A DNA stretch of 42,166 nt from positions 1-42,166 of the forward strand of contig CANHCV010000017.1 in assembly GCA_947459245.1 (NCBI GenBank), written 5' to 3'. This DNA comes from Bacteroidota bacterium (GTDB lineage: Bacteria > Bacteroidota > Bacteroidia > UBA7662 > CANHCV01). Below, in pieces: positions 34,869 through 42,166 of this stretch. Position numbers and translations under genes: made by a program. The notes beneath the pieces are model-generated. The model was given only the letters and a program-made list of their open reading frames with translations, ran no database searches and was not told where the DNA came from. Every line of letters starts with the position of its first letter. Within the stretch, counting starts at the first letter, position 1.

Positions 34869-35521
34869 TGTTTTTTTTACTGGTAGAAACGAGTCATTCG
34901 AAGGGAAGCATCAGCTTGTTTGAGAATTCGGTTTGTTTGGAAGAAACGTTTTTGGATGGAGATTTCAAACATGCCGAACAGTTAGCTGTAGGAATTCAAG
35001 CGTTATTGGATCGGCATGAATTGGATGTGAAAAAGATCTCTGCCGTAGGCATTTCCGATGGCCCAGGTTCGTATACCGGCTTAAGGATTGGCGCTTCCTG
35101 GGCCAAGGGCTTCTGCCTCCCCACCTCTACCCCACTCATTGCCTGTTCCGAAACGAAAGCCTTGATGGCTGCAACCCAAGAATATCAAAATGTATTGTGC
35201 ATCATCGATGCTCGAAGAATGGAAGTTTTTGGAGAATGGATGGATGAACATGGAAACTCGAATGGAACCAAAGCGTGGATTTTAGACGAAGCCTTGGTTT
35301 CTGAGTGGCAACAGAAAAATCCAATTCTCGCCGGCGATGGAGTTGATAAATTGATGGAGCACTTCCCCTTTCCGTGGAAAGATTCTTTGATTCGCTTTGC
35401 CGATTCCCGGCATTTGTTTCCCGAATTTATTCAAAAGTGGGAGTTAAAACAGCATGAAAACATTTTCAGCTACGAGCCCAATTACGTAAAACCCGTTTTT
35501 TTGGTTCCCAGTAAAAAATAA
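34868..35521 (+). CDS. tsaB: tRNA t6A biosynthesis protein TsaB
   Basis: Partner of TsaD in making threonylcarbamoyl-adenosine at tRNA position 37. The 217-residue protein shows an ASKHA fold with LLVETSHSKGSISLF at the start and AVGISDGPGSYTGLRIGASWAKGFCL near 59-85, the hallmark of TsaB. The C-terminal half is divergent (FADSRHLFPEFIQ, YEPNYVKPVFLVP), the last being the usual Y-x-x-x-Y-V-K end. It starts with TGATG overlap on the M28 gene. Its stop lies in the terminator stem. Confidence 0.93.
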   Translation: MFFLLVETSHSKGSISLFENSVCLEETFLDGDFKHAEQLAVGIQALLDRHELDVKKISAVGISDGPGSYTGLRIGASWAKGFCLPTSTPLIACSETKALMAATQEYQNVLCIIDARRMEVFGEWMDEHGNSNGTKAWILDEALVSEWQQKNPILAGDGVDKLMEHFPFPWKDSLIRFADSRHLFPEFIQKWELKQHENIFSYEPNYVKPVFLVPSKK

Positions 35522-35546
35522 AAGAGCGGACATCCGCCCGCTCTTT
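35521..35546. terminator. Bidirectional terminator between tsaB and the giant T9SS gene
   Basis: AAAGAGCGG (35521-35529) and CCGCTCTTT (35538-35546) form a perfect 9-bp stem with an 8-nt loop, flanked by A and T runs on either side, between two convergent genes. Confidence 0.9.
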
Positions 35547-35552
35547 TGATCA

Positions 35553-38500
35553 TTAACGTTGGATCACCCATTTCATCACCCTCACTTCGGAAGGGGTTGT
35601 AATTCTAAGGTGATACATTCCAACCGGAACATCGGAAACATTCAGAACTTCTTGGTTGGAAACCATCTTTTTCCTTTGAATAATTCTTCCCTGAAAATCA
35701 ACCAATTCAATCAACATTTCACGGTGTGTAACTGCAGTTGGAACTTCTAAAATAATTTGAGAATGAGCTGGATTGGGATAAGCCGAGAAGGAATTGGAAA
35801 GGTATCCGGCGCTCAACGGCCCGCTAACCGAAATGCAAGAGGTGTCGTTTCTTCGATTCGCGTCGTTGCCCAATTTTGTGAAGGCACACATTTGGTAAGT
35901 ACCGTTGTTCAAGTTGATTTGGCTATTGAATTGATAAACAACGGAATCTCCGGGAAGGATGCTTCCTGCAAACGACTCGGTAAGAATTGAATCGGGGGTT
36001 GGAGTGCCAGGGCCGGTTAAACGTGTTCGGAGGGTTACATCAAAGGTGTTAACCACCGTGGTTCCATAATTCTTCAGCAACAAACGCGGTGCTACTTGTG
36101 AAACAGTACTTCCATTTGAAGGAGTGAGAAAACGACTAACACCCACATCTAATATGGAATTATTGGCTCGTTTCAACATCAATTGAATATCATCCAAGGC
36201 CACTTCGCAATTGAATCCACTTCCTCGGGTAGAAATAAATCTAACCTGAATGCTTTGATTTCGGAAAGCCGACAAATCTACCATGGAATCGGCCCAAGGA
36301 TCAGAAGCCGACAGTTGTTGTTGGCCAGGAATTAAGAGTAAAGTGGTCCAAGTATTGGAAGAAATGGGTTTGGCTTGAACGGTGAGTTGGAAAATATTAG
36401 CACCATACATGTGGAACCAGAACGAAAGGCGTGCCGTATCCCATCCTGCTAAATTGATGCAAGGACTGGTAAAAAATGAGGTATCGCCCGCTGAACCGGA
36501 AATGGAATAGGTGTACAGGTATTTACCTTGGTTGGTTCCCGTGGTTTTATCTACACTTGGACCAGAGGTAGAAAATAAGGTGTTCCCGTTACCAATTTGC
36601 CAACCGAATCCATTGGTAGCTTGGCTGGTCCATCCTTTTTCAATTTGGATGGGCGCTAAACTGTTTTCAAAAGTAATGGAGTCGGATTGCGCCATCATGA
36701 AATTGTTCACGGTTGCAGTAATGGTATCGTTGGAACGTTGACCATCGTTGGAAAGGCCGGTAAAAAGTTCAAAGTTATAGGTTCCCGGTAATGCAATATT
36801 CACTGGAACAGAGAAGGTATACCGCAAAGAATCGCCTCGGTTTATGCTTGCACGAATGGTGTCGGTAACACGGGTACCCGATGGTAGTAATCGATAGCTG
36901 ACCGGGAAATTGGATTGAGGAGCAGAACCCAAATTCATGATGATAACACGAACGGAATCCAATCCCATGGAACAACTGTTTTGGGTGATGGGCGAGGTCA
37001 TGGCCAACATGGAAACATCGTTGGCTGGATTATCGAAAATGGAGAAATCATCGATTCCCATATCGCCTTGAATTCCCGGAGATTTCAACATGAAGAATCG
37101 GATTTTAGTAGCTGTATTGCTTCCTTTGTTGAAGTTCACCCGGCGGTATGCCCAAGGATCCGTTTCGGCGGTTTGTTGTTGGCCGCTTAAACTATCGATG
37201 GTTACCCAATTTCCTTGATCAAGAAATTGAACGTAACACGGTGCCATGGACACCCCGAAACGGTGGTACCAGAATCCGATGGAAGGATTTTGTAAGGTAG
37301 AAAGCGTAAAGCAAGGGGTTTCGATCATGGCAGTATCGCGGGTATTGCCGTAACTGGCTTCGGTATAAATGTATTTTCCGGCAGCAGTACCGAGGGTATG
37401 ATCAACGGTTGGTCCTGTATTGGAAGTACCTGTTGATCCGGAAAAGAGGTACCATCCCCAAATACCATTCCCGGTTGGAGTTGCTTTCCAACCTGCAGGC
37501 ATGGTACCGGTGGAAGAACCGAAGCCGGAAATTCCAGACTCGAAATCCATGGTGTAAGGGAAGGCATTCACGAAAGAGTTGGTCACCGAGAAACGAAGGG
37601 TATCATTTCCACGGATATTGTCGATGGAATCTTGGGTAAAGAAGGTGAAGAAATACGTTCCGTTGGCCGATAAATTGGCGCGGGTTGAAAATACTACGTG
37701 AAGGGTATCTCCGGGTTGGAGGGTATCGGTTACGGTTTGGCGAACGGTTGGATTCCCGACCAAGGTGTAGCCTACTTGGAAGTTGGTTGCGGGGCCGGTG
37801 CCTTGGTTTTTCACAACCATGGAAATAACTTCATTGGAGGTAAACTGATTGCAATTTGTACCGCTTGCTGGAGTTAGAACTGCAAATGCTTCCAAATCGA
37901 TGGAAGGCGAATTGTACAATTCGATGTTGTCAATCGCCATGAATTGGTTGAAAGAAGTTCCCACTTTTTGAGCGCGGAATCTCAATCGAACCGAACCACC
38001 TGCGAAAGCATTCAAATTCACAATTCTTCTCAACCAAGGATCATTTTTCGCTGTTTGTTGCTGGCCTTTTACCGAATCAAGGATGATCCATTGGTTATTG
38101 GAAAAGGCTTCCAAGTACAAATTACCCATTCCTACTCCAAACATGTGGGTCCAATAACTGAATCGAGGTGCGGTTAGCGTTTGTAAATTAAAGCAAGGGC
38201 CTAAGAAAATAGCATCGGGGCCAGCGCCAAATCCGTAGGTCATTAAAAAGCCACCTTGCCCGGCTACACCTGTAGTTTTGTCGACACCCGGACCTGAGGA
38301 ATTGGTGTAATTGTTATTGTAATTGAACCATCTCCAAACCGTGTTATTATCGGGCAGGACGAACCAATCTTGAACGGATGAGCGTTGCGTTGGGCCGGAA
38401 CTCGTATTGGGGAAATTTTGAGAATAGGGATAATTAGAAACAATGGTATTTTGATAAATGCGAGAGCTTGAATCGTTGAAATTGAAATTATCACCTGCAA

Positions 38501-41075
38501 CTTGGGAAGAAACCAAAACGGAATGTGCCCCCGGAGCCGACAAATTAGCTCTTAAGGATGCAAAGGTGTAGGAATAGGAAGTGGATGGATTGAACGCTTG
38601 ATTTAAGGTATCTTTTCCAACCAAATTTCCATCCACAAACAAGGAGAGAATTACGGAATTGATGGTGGTTGTTCCCTGATTTCTGAGGGTCATTTTCACC
38701 GTTTCTGCTGAAGAATAGCCACAACTACCCGTACCAATAAATGGAGTATCGATGGAAAGAACGGCAAAGTCGGTTGGTGAAACAGAAAATTCGTAAGCCC
38801 CAATATCGGGCGTTGATGCACTTCTAGCCATTCCGGTAATATCCAATCCAACCGTTGTGGGAGTACCCAAATTATCGAACAACCGATTGGAAGGAACGGG
38901 TAAACTCAAACTCACCAATTGGGGATTGATGGTTACCGAGCCTATATCTTGGGCGTTCACGTTTTGCCAAGAAGCCATGGTTGTAAAATTGGTCGTCCCA
39001 ATTCGAGCGATTTGATTGGAACCCGTACCGCAGTAAAAATTATTGTTGCTTCCAGAATATACCATGCTGTAATTGGTATCGGAAAAATTGATGGCTCGGT
39101 AGGTATTTGCCATGGTAATTCCAGGTCGAGTTTGAACTACAATGTTATTATTGATCAATTCCAAGCCATTCAAAGAAGTTTGAGTAAGGTACGTAGCGTT
39201 GAATGGACGATAAATGTAAAATGCCCCCACGTTATCGTTGAAAGTGGATGAGCTACCGGATAATGCATAGATGGTATTGTGAACAAAGCGAGCATAGTCG
39301 GCAACGGTATCAAAAGTGCTGTTCGCATCTTGGCGTGGATTCAAATAGACTACTGCAGGATTGCTTCCTGTGTTGAAATTTCCCCCAATGATGTTGTTTT
39401 CGAAAACGTTGGGTTGGTTTGCATTTCCATCAAAACTATTGAGGTAAAGGGCGGTTTGTCCTTGCTCCCCTCCTATTCGATTGTTGCTAAAATTAATCTC
39501 ACGGCAATAATTGAAATAAACTCCATAACTACTGGTGGTTAATCCAGTGAAATTATCGATAAAGGAATTATTCAAAAATTGCGAATTGCGCATGTAATTC
39601 AAGTAAGCTCCATAATAACTGGTATTCCGAATGGTATTCCCCTCTATTCTATTCAATGAATCGCGGTTGGAGATACTACTTCCAAACCAATACAAGCCAT
39701 AATATCCATTTTCAATGACATTGTTCAACAATGTAATTTCGGAGGAACGCTCAATAGATACTGCACGAGCATTGAAGTTATTGGTATTGAAAACCGACTT
39801 GATGTTGCAGCCTTCAATGGTAATGGAATCTGAATTTACAATGTACAACGGGTGCTCGGTATTGGAGAAGGTTGTACCTGTTCGATGCAGGGTTAGATTT
39901 TTAAGGAAAACATTGGAGGCATTTTCAATTCGAAAAACGGAACCTGTAAGATTGGAAATGGTAACATCACTAGCTATTCCGGAACCCGATTCGAACGTGA
40001 TGGAAAAGGGACCAAGGCCTCGAATCGGGCCACGAAGGGTATAATTCCCCGTATAAGTACCAGGATCGATAGAAAAGGTAACATTCCCGGAAATTCCACT
40101 GCATCCTAGAGCGGTAAATACATCATTCAAATTAGCAAAATCGGTATTTCCGGTACCAACGGTATACGTGCCTGCAGGCAAACTCAAACAAATGGGAATG
40201 CGAATGGTGTCGTTACCTGGGCTAATATCGGGCATACTTCCATTGGCATTGGTGGCCCAAACTTTTAGAATATGAAAACCAGCATTGGGAAGAGTTAAAT
40301 TCGTGGAAAACGTAAAGGTGTCTAAGCGTCCTGTAGTAAGAGAACCTGACCAAGAATGGGTTTGAATGCTTCCATTATCCAATTGGTATCCCAAATTAGC
40401 AGAAGTTAGGGTATTGGTTCCTCCGGAACGAAAAACCAGCGAAACGGGAACCGAAGCTCCACCAACAAATGGAGTAACGGGAGAAAGAAGACCTGCTACA
40501 CCAACATCGGTTCCTGTAGCAGAATGGTAACTTACTCCTCCACAGAATTGACGTGGGGAATTCAAAGGATTGGGAATACTTCCTCCATAACCGGTATTAG
40601 GACCAGAGGTAATTTTCACATCTGCATTAACAAACGTATCCGGCAAGGAAGCATTGTAGGTAGTATAAACCGAATTCCCAGGTGAACCTGCCACCACTCC
40701 CACGTAAAATCCGTACTCTGCTCCGGCTGGAATGATTAATCCGGCCGTAATGGGGATGCCACTTTGTTGAAGATTTCCGGTTAATCCCGAATTTAAAATT
40801 TGAGCAGAGCTCGTTTGCAATAGAGTCCAGTTTGGAGAAGAAACATTCGGGGGACCACTCACCCGATTGGTTGAATACCAAACTTGAACATTGGTATTTG
40901 TACCCACCGTACCGTAAAACGGATTCCAAACCGTATCAAGAATAATGCTGACATTGGATTTAAGGTTAAAAGTAATTCCAGCAGCACCGTTTCCTCCGGC
41001 TGAATTGGTGAATAATCGTTGGGCATTAACCCCAATGGTTAAAAAAGCAAAAATCAAGAAAGTAAGATTTTTCAT
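35553..41075 (-). CDS. Giant secreted multidomain protein with T9SS type A sorting domain
   Basis: A 1840-residue exported protein. Signal peptide (MKNLTFLIFAFLTIGVNAQ); an N-terminal beta-rich domain to about 190; a CARDB-like domain (about 195-300); a right-handed beta-helix (about 380-645) full of N-N-x-I and N-x-F turns (LLNNVIENGYYGLYW, RIEGNTIRNTSYYGAYLN); then three repeats, each a CARDB-like domain followed by a jelly-roll (MAM or choice-of-anchor-J-like) domain, the latter at about 878-1052, 1166-1347 and 1460-1630, with shared marks SGPGVDKTTG, DSVKGQQQTAKNDPW and AIDNIELYN; a further CARDB-like domain; and a T9SS domain from about 1763 (YPNPAHSQIILEV to the end, MKWVIQR). It is probably a surface adhesin or glycan-binding protein; no catalytic residues are seen. 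Stand-alone gene. Confidence 0.9.
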   Translation of the reverse strand: MKNLTFLIFAFLTIGVNAQRLFTNSAGGNGAAGITFNLKSNVSIILDTVWNPFYGTVGTNTNVQVWYSTNRVSGPPNVSSPNWTLLQTSSAQILNSGLTGNLQQSGIPITAGLIIPAGAEYGFYVGVVAGSPGNSVYTTYNASLPDTFVNADVKITSGPNTGYGGSIPNPLNSPRQFCGGVSYHSATGTDVGVAGLLSPVTPFVGGASVPVSLVFRSGGTNTLTSANLGYQLDNGSIQTHSWSGSLTTGRLDTFTFSTNLTLPNAGFHILKVWATNANGSMPDISPGNDTIRIPICLSLPAGTYTVGTGNTDFANLNDVFTALGCSGISGNVTFSIDPGTYTGNYTLRGPIRGLGPFSITFESGSGIASDVTISNLTGSVFRIENASNVFLKNLTLHRTGTTFSNTEHPLYIVNSDSITIEGCNIKSVFNTNNFNARAVSIERSSEITLLNNVIENGYYGLYWFGSSISNRDSLNRIEGNTIRNTSYYGAYLNYMRNSQFLNNSFIDNFTGLTTSSYGVYFNYCREINFSNNRIGGEQGQTALYLNSFDGNANQPNVFENNIIGGNFNTGSNPAVVYLNPRQDANSTFDTVADYARFVHNTIYALSGSSSTFNDNVGAFYIYRPFNATYLTQTSLNGLELINNNIVVQTRPGITMANTYRAINFSDTNYSMVYSGSNNNFYCGTGSNQIARIGTTNFTTMASWQNVNAQDIGSVTINPQLVSLSLPVPSNRLFDNLGTPTTVGLDITGMARSASTPDIGAYEFSVSPTDFAVLSIDTPFIGTGSCGYSSAETVKMTLRNQGTTTINSVILSLFVDGNLVGKDTLNQAFNPSTSYSYTFASLRANLSAPGAHSVLVSSQVAGDNFNFNDSSSRIYQNTIVSNYPYSQNFPNTSSGPTQRSSVQDWFVLPDNNTVWRWFNYNNNYTNSSGPGVDKTTGVAGQGGFLMTYGFGAGPDAIFLGPCFNLQTLTAPRFSYWTHMFGVGMGNLYLEAFSNNQWIILDSVKGQQQTAKNDPWLRRIVNLNAFAGGSVRLRFRAQKVGTSFNQFMAIDNIELYNSPSIDLEAFAVLTPASGTNCNQFTSNEVISMVVKNQGTGPATNFQVGYTLVGNPTVRQTVTDTLQPGDTLHVVFSTRANLSANGTYFFTFFTQDSIDNIRGNDTLRFSVTNSFVNAFPYTMDFESGISGFGSSTGTMPAGWKATPTGNGIWGWYLFSGSTGTSNTGPTVDHTLGTAAGKYIYTEASYGNTRDTAMIETPCFTLSTLQNPSIGFWYHRFGVSMAPCYVQFLDQGNWVTIDSLSGQQQTAETDPWAYRRVNFNKGSNTATKIRFFMLKSPGIQGDMGIDDFSIFDNPANDVSMLAMTSPITQNSCSMGLDSVRVIIMNLGSAPQSNFPVSYRLLPSGTRVTDTIRASINRGDSLRYTFSVPVNIALPGTYNFELFTGLSNDGQRSNDTITATVNNFMMAQSDSITFENSLAPIQIEKGWTSQATNGFGWQIGNGNTLFSTSGPSVDKTTGTNQGKYLYTYSISGSAGDTSFFTSPCINLAGWDTARLSFWFHMYGANIFQLTVQAKPISSNTWTTLLLIPGQQQLSASDPWADSMVDLSAFRNQSIQVRFISTRGSGFNCEVALDDIQLMLKRANNSILDVGVSRFLTPSNGSTVSQVAPRLLLKNYGTTVVNTFDVTLRTRLTGPGTPTPDSILTESFAGSILPGDSVVYQFNSQINLNNGTYQMCAFTKLGNDANRRNDTSCISVSGPLSAGYLSNSFSAYPNPAHSQIILEVPTAVTHREMLIELVDFQGRIIQRKKMVSNQEVLNVSDVPVGMYHLRITTPSEVRVMKWVIQR

Positions 41076-41098
41076 GTCTTTTCATTTGGTTGAACTCC

Positions 41099-41127
41099 CA
41101 AAATAAAAAGAAAAGTTTAAATTCCAA
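41099..41127 (-). promoter_or_regulatory. Candidate promoter of the giant T9SS gene
   Basis: On the minus strand a TTG (41127-41125) is 19 bp from TATTTTG (41105-41099), one base short of the TAnnTTTG consensus. It would give a leader of under 20 nt before the ATG at 41075. Confidence 0.4.
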
Positions 41128-41450
41128 GGGGTTATCCATCTCAAACAACTAATAATGATTCATCAAAAACCGATTCTACTGAAAAAACCCAAAAAAACCT
41201 GAGAAGGAATATCAAAAAAATGAGAAAATGATGGTTAACCAATGGGTAAGCACCTGAACATCTTCATGAAGAAAAACTATTCTTCATTGAAGCTAAATTA
41301 CCTCTCATCCACAACCCATTTGGAAGAATAAACTTCCAAAATCAAGCAAAAATGATTTTTGCTCTTTTACTAAAATCATTTTGAAAATTGGAAACGATTG
41401 AAACGGCTCTATAACCTAACTTTACCAATGGGGAGGGGTGGGACGTAGTC
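41128..41450. other. Gene-free AT-rich interval with small inverted repeats
   Basis: No coding capacity is seen. Three short perfect inverted repeats occur: the 12-bp palindrome TCTTCATGAAGA in about 41252-41268; TTTGGAAG (41319-41326) with CTTCCAAA (41333-41340), loop of 6; and AGCAAAAA (41345-41352) with TTTTTGCT (41356-41363), loop of 3. AAAATGATTTT (41349-41359) and AAAATCATTTT (41372-41382) are also inverted copies. Role unknown; they may be binding sites or weak terminators. Confidence 0.5.
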
Positions 41451-41717
41451 CTAAAGATTTTTGAAATTGAAAAATCCTTTCAACAACTTTCCCCTCAAAA
41501 ACTCGCGACCTCTAAAACTCTTCAATTGCTTTTCTCGTTTCATTGCCATGACTTTATCGTCAAATTGCTCTTCATAAAAACAACGCCATGGCCTACAGCG
41601 AGTTGTAAATCCACGTCCAAAATCGTTGTGGGAAGCCATTCTAACTTCAAAATTAGAAGTGCAATCAATATACAATCGATCACAACGATCTGAAAACAAC
41701 GCATAAACCGTAAACAT
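41451..41717 (-). CDS. Short GIY-YIG nuclease-like protein, probably impaired
   Basis: An 88-residue protein of the short GIY-YIG family that is common and multicopy in Bacteroidota (UPF0213/excinuclease C N-terminal-like). FTVYALFSDRCDRLYIDCTS corresponds to the family's VYxLxS...YIGxTSN, but the YIG Gly is Asp (Y16-I17-D18). RPWRCFYEEQF, MAMKREKQLKSFRGREF and LRGKLLK match the rest, including the Glu near the active site. The Gly-to-Asp change may break catalysis, so the gene might be on the way to a pseudogene. A second, truncated copy lies at 41890-42040. A strong terminator precedes its start. Confidence 0.8.
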   Translation of the reverse strand: MFTVYALFSDRCDRLYIDCTSNFEVRMASHNDFGRGFTTRCRPWRCFYEEQFDDKVMAMKREKQLKSFRGREFLRGKLLKGFFNFKNL

Positions 41718-41720
41718 CTC

Positions 41721-41760
41721 AAAAAAAAGAAGGCCAACTTTCGTAGGCCTTCTTTTTTTT
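41721..41760. terminator. Strong terminator between the tRNA-like repeats and the GIY-YIG gene
   Basis: A perfect 15-bp stem, left arm 41721-41735 (AAAAAAAAGAAGGCC), right arm 41746-41760, loop AACTTTCGTA. Both ends carry A/T runs, so it can act in either direction. It would end a minus-strand transcript coming from the tandem tRNA-like units just before the GIY-YIG ATG. Confidence 0.9.
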
Positions 41761-41761
41761 T

Positions 41762-41895
41762 CGTAGCGAGGACGAGAGTTGAACTCGTGTCCGCCAGCCG
41801 GCGGATAGGAATCCGACCAACTATTTTTTTCGTAGCGAGGACGAGAGTTGAACTCGTGTCCGCCAGCCGGCGGATAAGAATCCGACCAACTATTT
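41762..41895 (-). repeat. Tandem 69-bp unit resembling a tRNA 3' half (two copies)
   Basis: Copies begin at 41762 and 41831 (period 69) and differ at one base within the shared 65 bp. Read on the minus strand each unit has CGGAT-TCCT-ATCCG, then TCCGCC-GGCT-GGCGGA, then ACGAG-TTCAACT-CTCGT, a perfect T-arm with the 7-nt TTC-type loop, followed by CCTCGCTACGA like the acceptor 3' strand, and a T run. A tRNA with a long variable arm would have the last two parts in this order. The 5' half (D-arm, acceptor 5' strand) is not found, so these are not functional tRNA genes. The one difference lies in the TCCT/TCTT loop. Confidence 0.8.
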
Positions 41896-42040
41896 CAACA
41901 ACTGTCCCCTCAGAAACTCGCGACCTCTAAAACTCTTCAATTCCTTTTCCCGTTTCATTGCCATGGCTTTATCGGCAAATTGCTCCTCATAGAAACAACG
42001 CCAGGGCCTACAGCGACTTGTAAATCCACGTCCGAAATCG
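41890..42040 (-). pseudogene. Truncated second GIY-YIG gene copy
   Basis: The minus-strand frame reads DFGRGFTSRCRPWRCFYEEQ, then FADKAMAMKREKELKSFRGR and EFLRGQLLK before a TAG. It is about 80 percent identical to the C-terminal part of the neighbouring GIY-YIG protein. The N-terminal third is missing: similarity between the two copies stops sharply at 42040, where unrelated sequence begins. Its stop codon is the first part of the downstream tRNA-like unit, so gene and repeat are directly joined. Confidence 0.85.
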
Positions 42041-42166
42041 GATCACCGCCAAAAGTTGGGGAGAAAATGAAATGAAATTCCGATTTTTGTTGAAAAAACA
42101 GCCTTGGAAAATCAACTAGAACTTTTAAAATTATTTCTTCCAGAGTTATTGGTAGAACACTTTGAG
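42041..42166 (+). mobile_element. Left end of an insertion sequence (partial)
   Basis: Sequence from 42041 (GATCACCGCCAAAAGTTGGG) replaces the N-terminal coding part of the GIY-YIG copy. It leads into a frame that resembles the N-terminal transposase protein of ISAon1-type elements. The right end and any target duplication lie outside the window, so the exact terminal base is not proven. Confidence 0.55.
42083..42166 (+). CDS. Transposase N-terminal region-like protein (partial, ISAon1-like)
   Basis: An open frame to the right edge reads IFVEKTALENQLELLKLFLP then ELLVEHFE. The LELLKLxLPExLVEHF pattern is what I remember from Bacteroidota proteins called ISAon1 family transposase N-terminal region. 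No ATG lies in frame; the frame opens after a stop at 42068-42070, and ATT codons at 42077 and 42083 or a TTG at 42104 are the only possible starts. The gene may therefore be start-less, use a rare start, or be damaged. Confidence 0.5.
   Translation, partial: MFVEKTALENQLELLKLFLPELLVEHFE

Noticed and set aside
41762-41895. Functional tRNA genes
   Set aside because: Only the T-arm, a variable-arm-like hairpin and the acceptor 3' strand are present; no D-arm, anticodon arm or 5' acceptor strand can be found in 69 bp.
42066-42120. Short plus-strand frames starting with ATG at 42067 or 42072
   Set aside because: They end after 2 and 15 codons; the transposase-like frame is another one without ATG.

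Overview
The window is chromosomal DNA from a member of the Bacteroidota, most likely Flavobacteriales or a close relative. The grounds are two proteins ending in type IX secretion (T9SS) type A sorting domains, Bacteroidota-style TAnnTTTG promoter elements, almost no Shine-Dalgarno sequences, atpD-atpC split from the rest of the ATP synthase genes, and a caa3-like cytochrome oxidase cluster with two subunit III genes, CtaA, CtaB, SCO and DUF420. Coding density is very high and many genes overlap by ATGA or TGATG. I found no complete tRNA, rRNA or CRISPR array.

Layout. 1-1704: an ABC transporter 5' part and truA on the minus strand, divergent from a DUF4293 membrane protein. 1728-4926: trxB, rlmB and an O-antigen ligase-like gene. 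4842-5744: a ROK glucokinase on the minus strand, overlapping the ligase tail. 5795-9472: cysS, a convergent acyltransferase-3, and lpxK. 9518-14336: a tightly packed run of nhaD, rfbC, crcB, tryptophan 2,3-dioxygenase, a WYL regulator and kdsA. 14501-15247: a secreted thioredoxin-like T9SS protein. 15244-18084: uvrA (minus). 18121-26764: a ten-gene minus-strand operon for cytochrome c oxidase, its assembly and heme A. 26981-28719: atpD-atpC (plus), divergent from the oxidase operon, so that a respiratory enzyme and the ATP synthase catalytic subunits share one 216-bp control region. 28762-30892: a zinc-ribbon protein and sulfur (persulfide/rhodanese) genes. 30971-35521: rpmH, rnpA, an S41 protease, an M28 peptidase and tsaB. 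35553-41075: one giant cell-surface or secreted T9SS protein (minus).

The right end (41451-42166) is an accessory patch: a GIY-YIG nuclease gene, a strong terminator, two tandem copies of a 69-bp unit that resembles the 3' half of a tRNA, a second truncated GIY-YIG gene whose stop codon touches that unit, and the beginning of an insertion sequence that cuts off this second copy.

The most interesting patterns are (i) a -7-type box TAnnTTT(G/A) placed only 3-7 nt before the start codon of many transcription-unit-leading genes, which suggests widespread leaderless transcription, (ii) the GIY-YIG/tRNA-like tandem unit, and (iii) a cytochrome c domain fused to the N-terminus, not the C-terminus, of oxidase subunit II. 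All calls come from reading sequence and remembered family motifs; no database search was possible.
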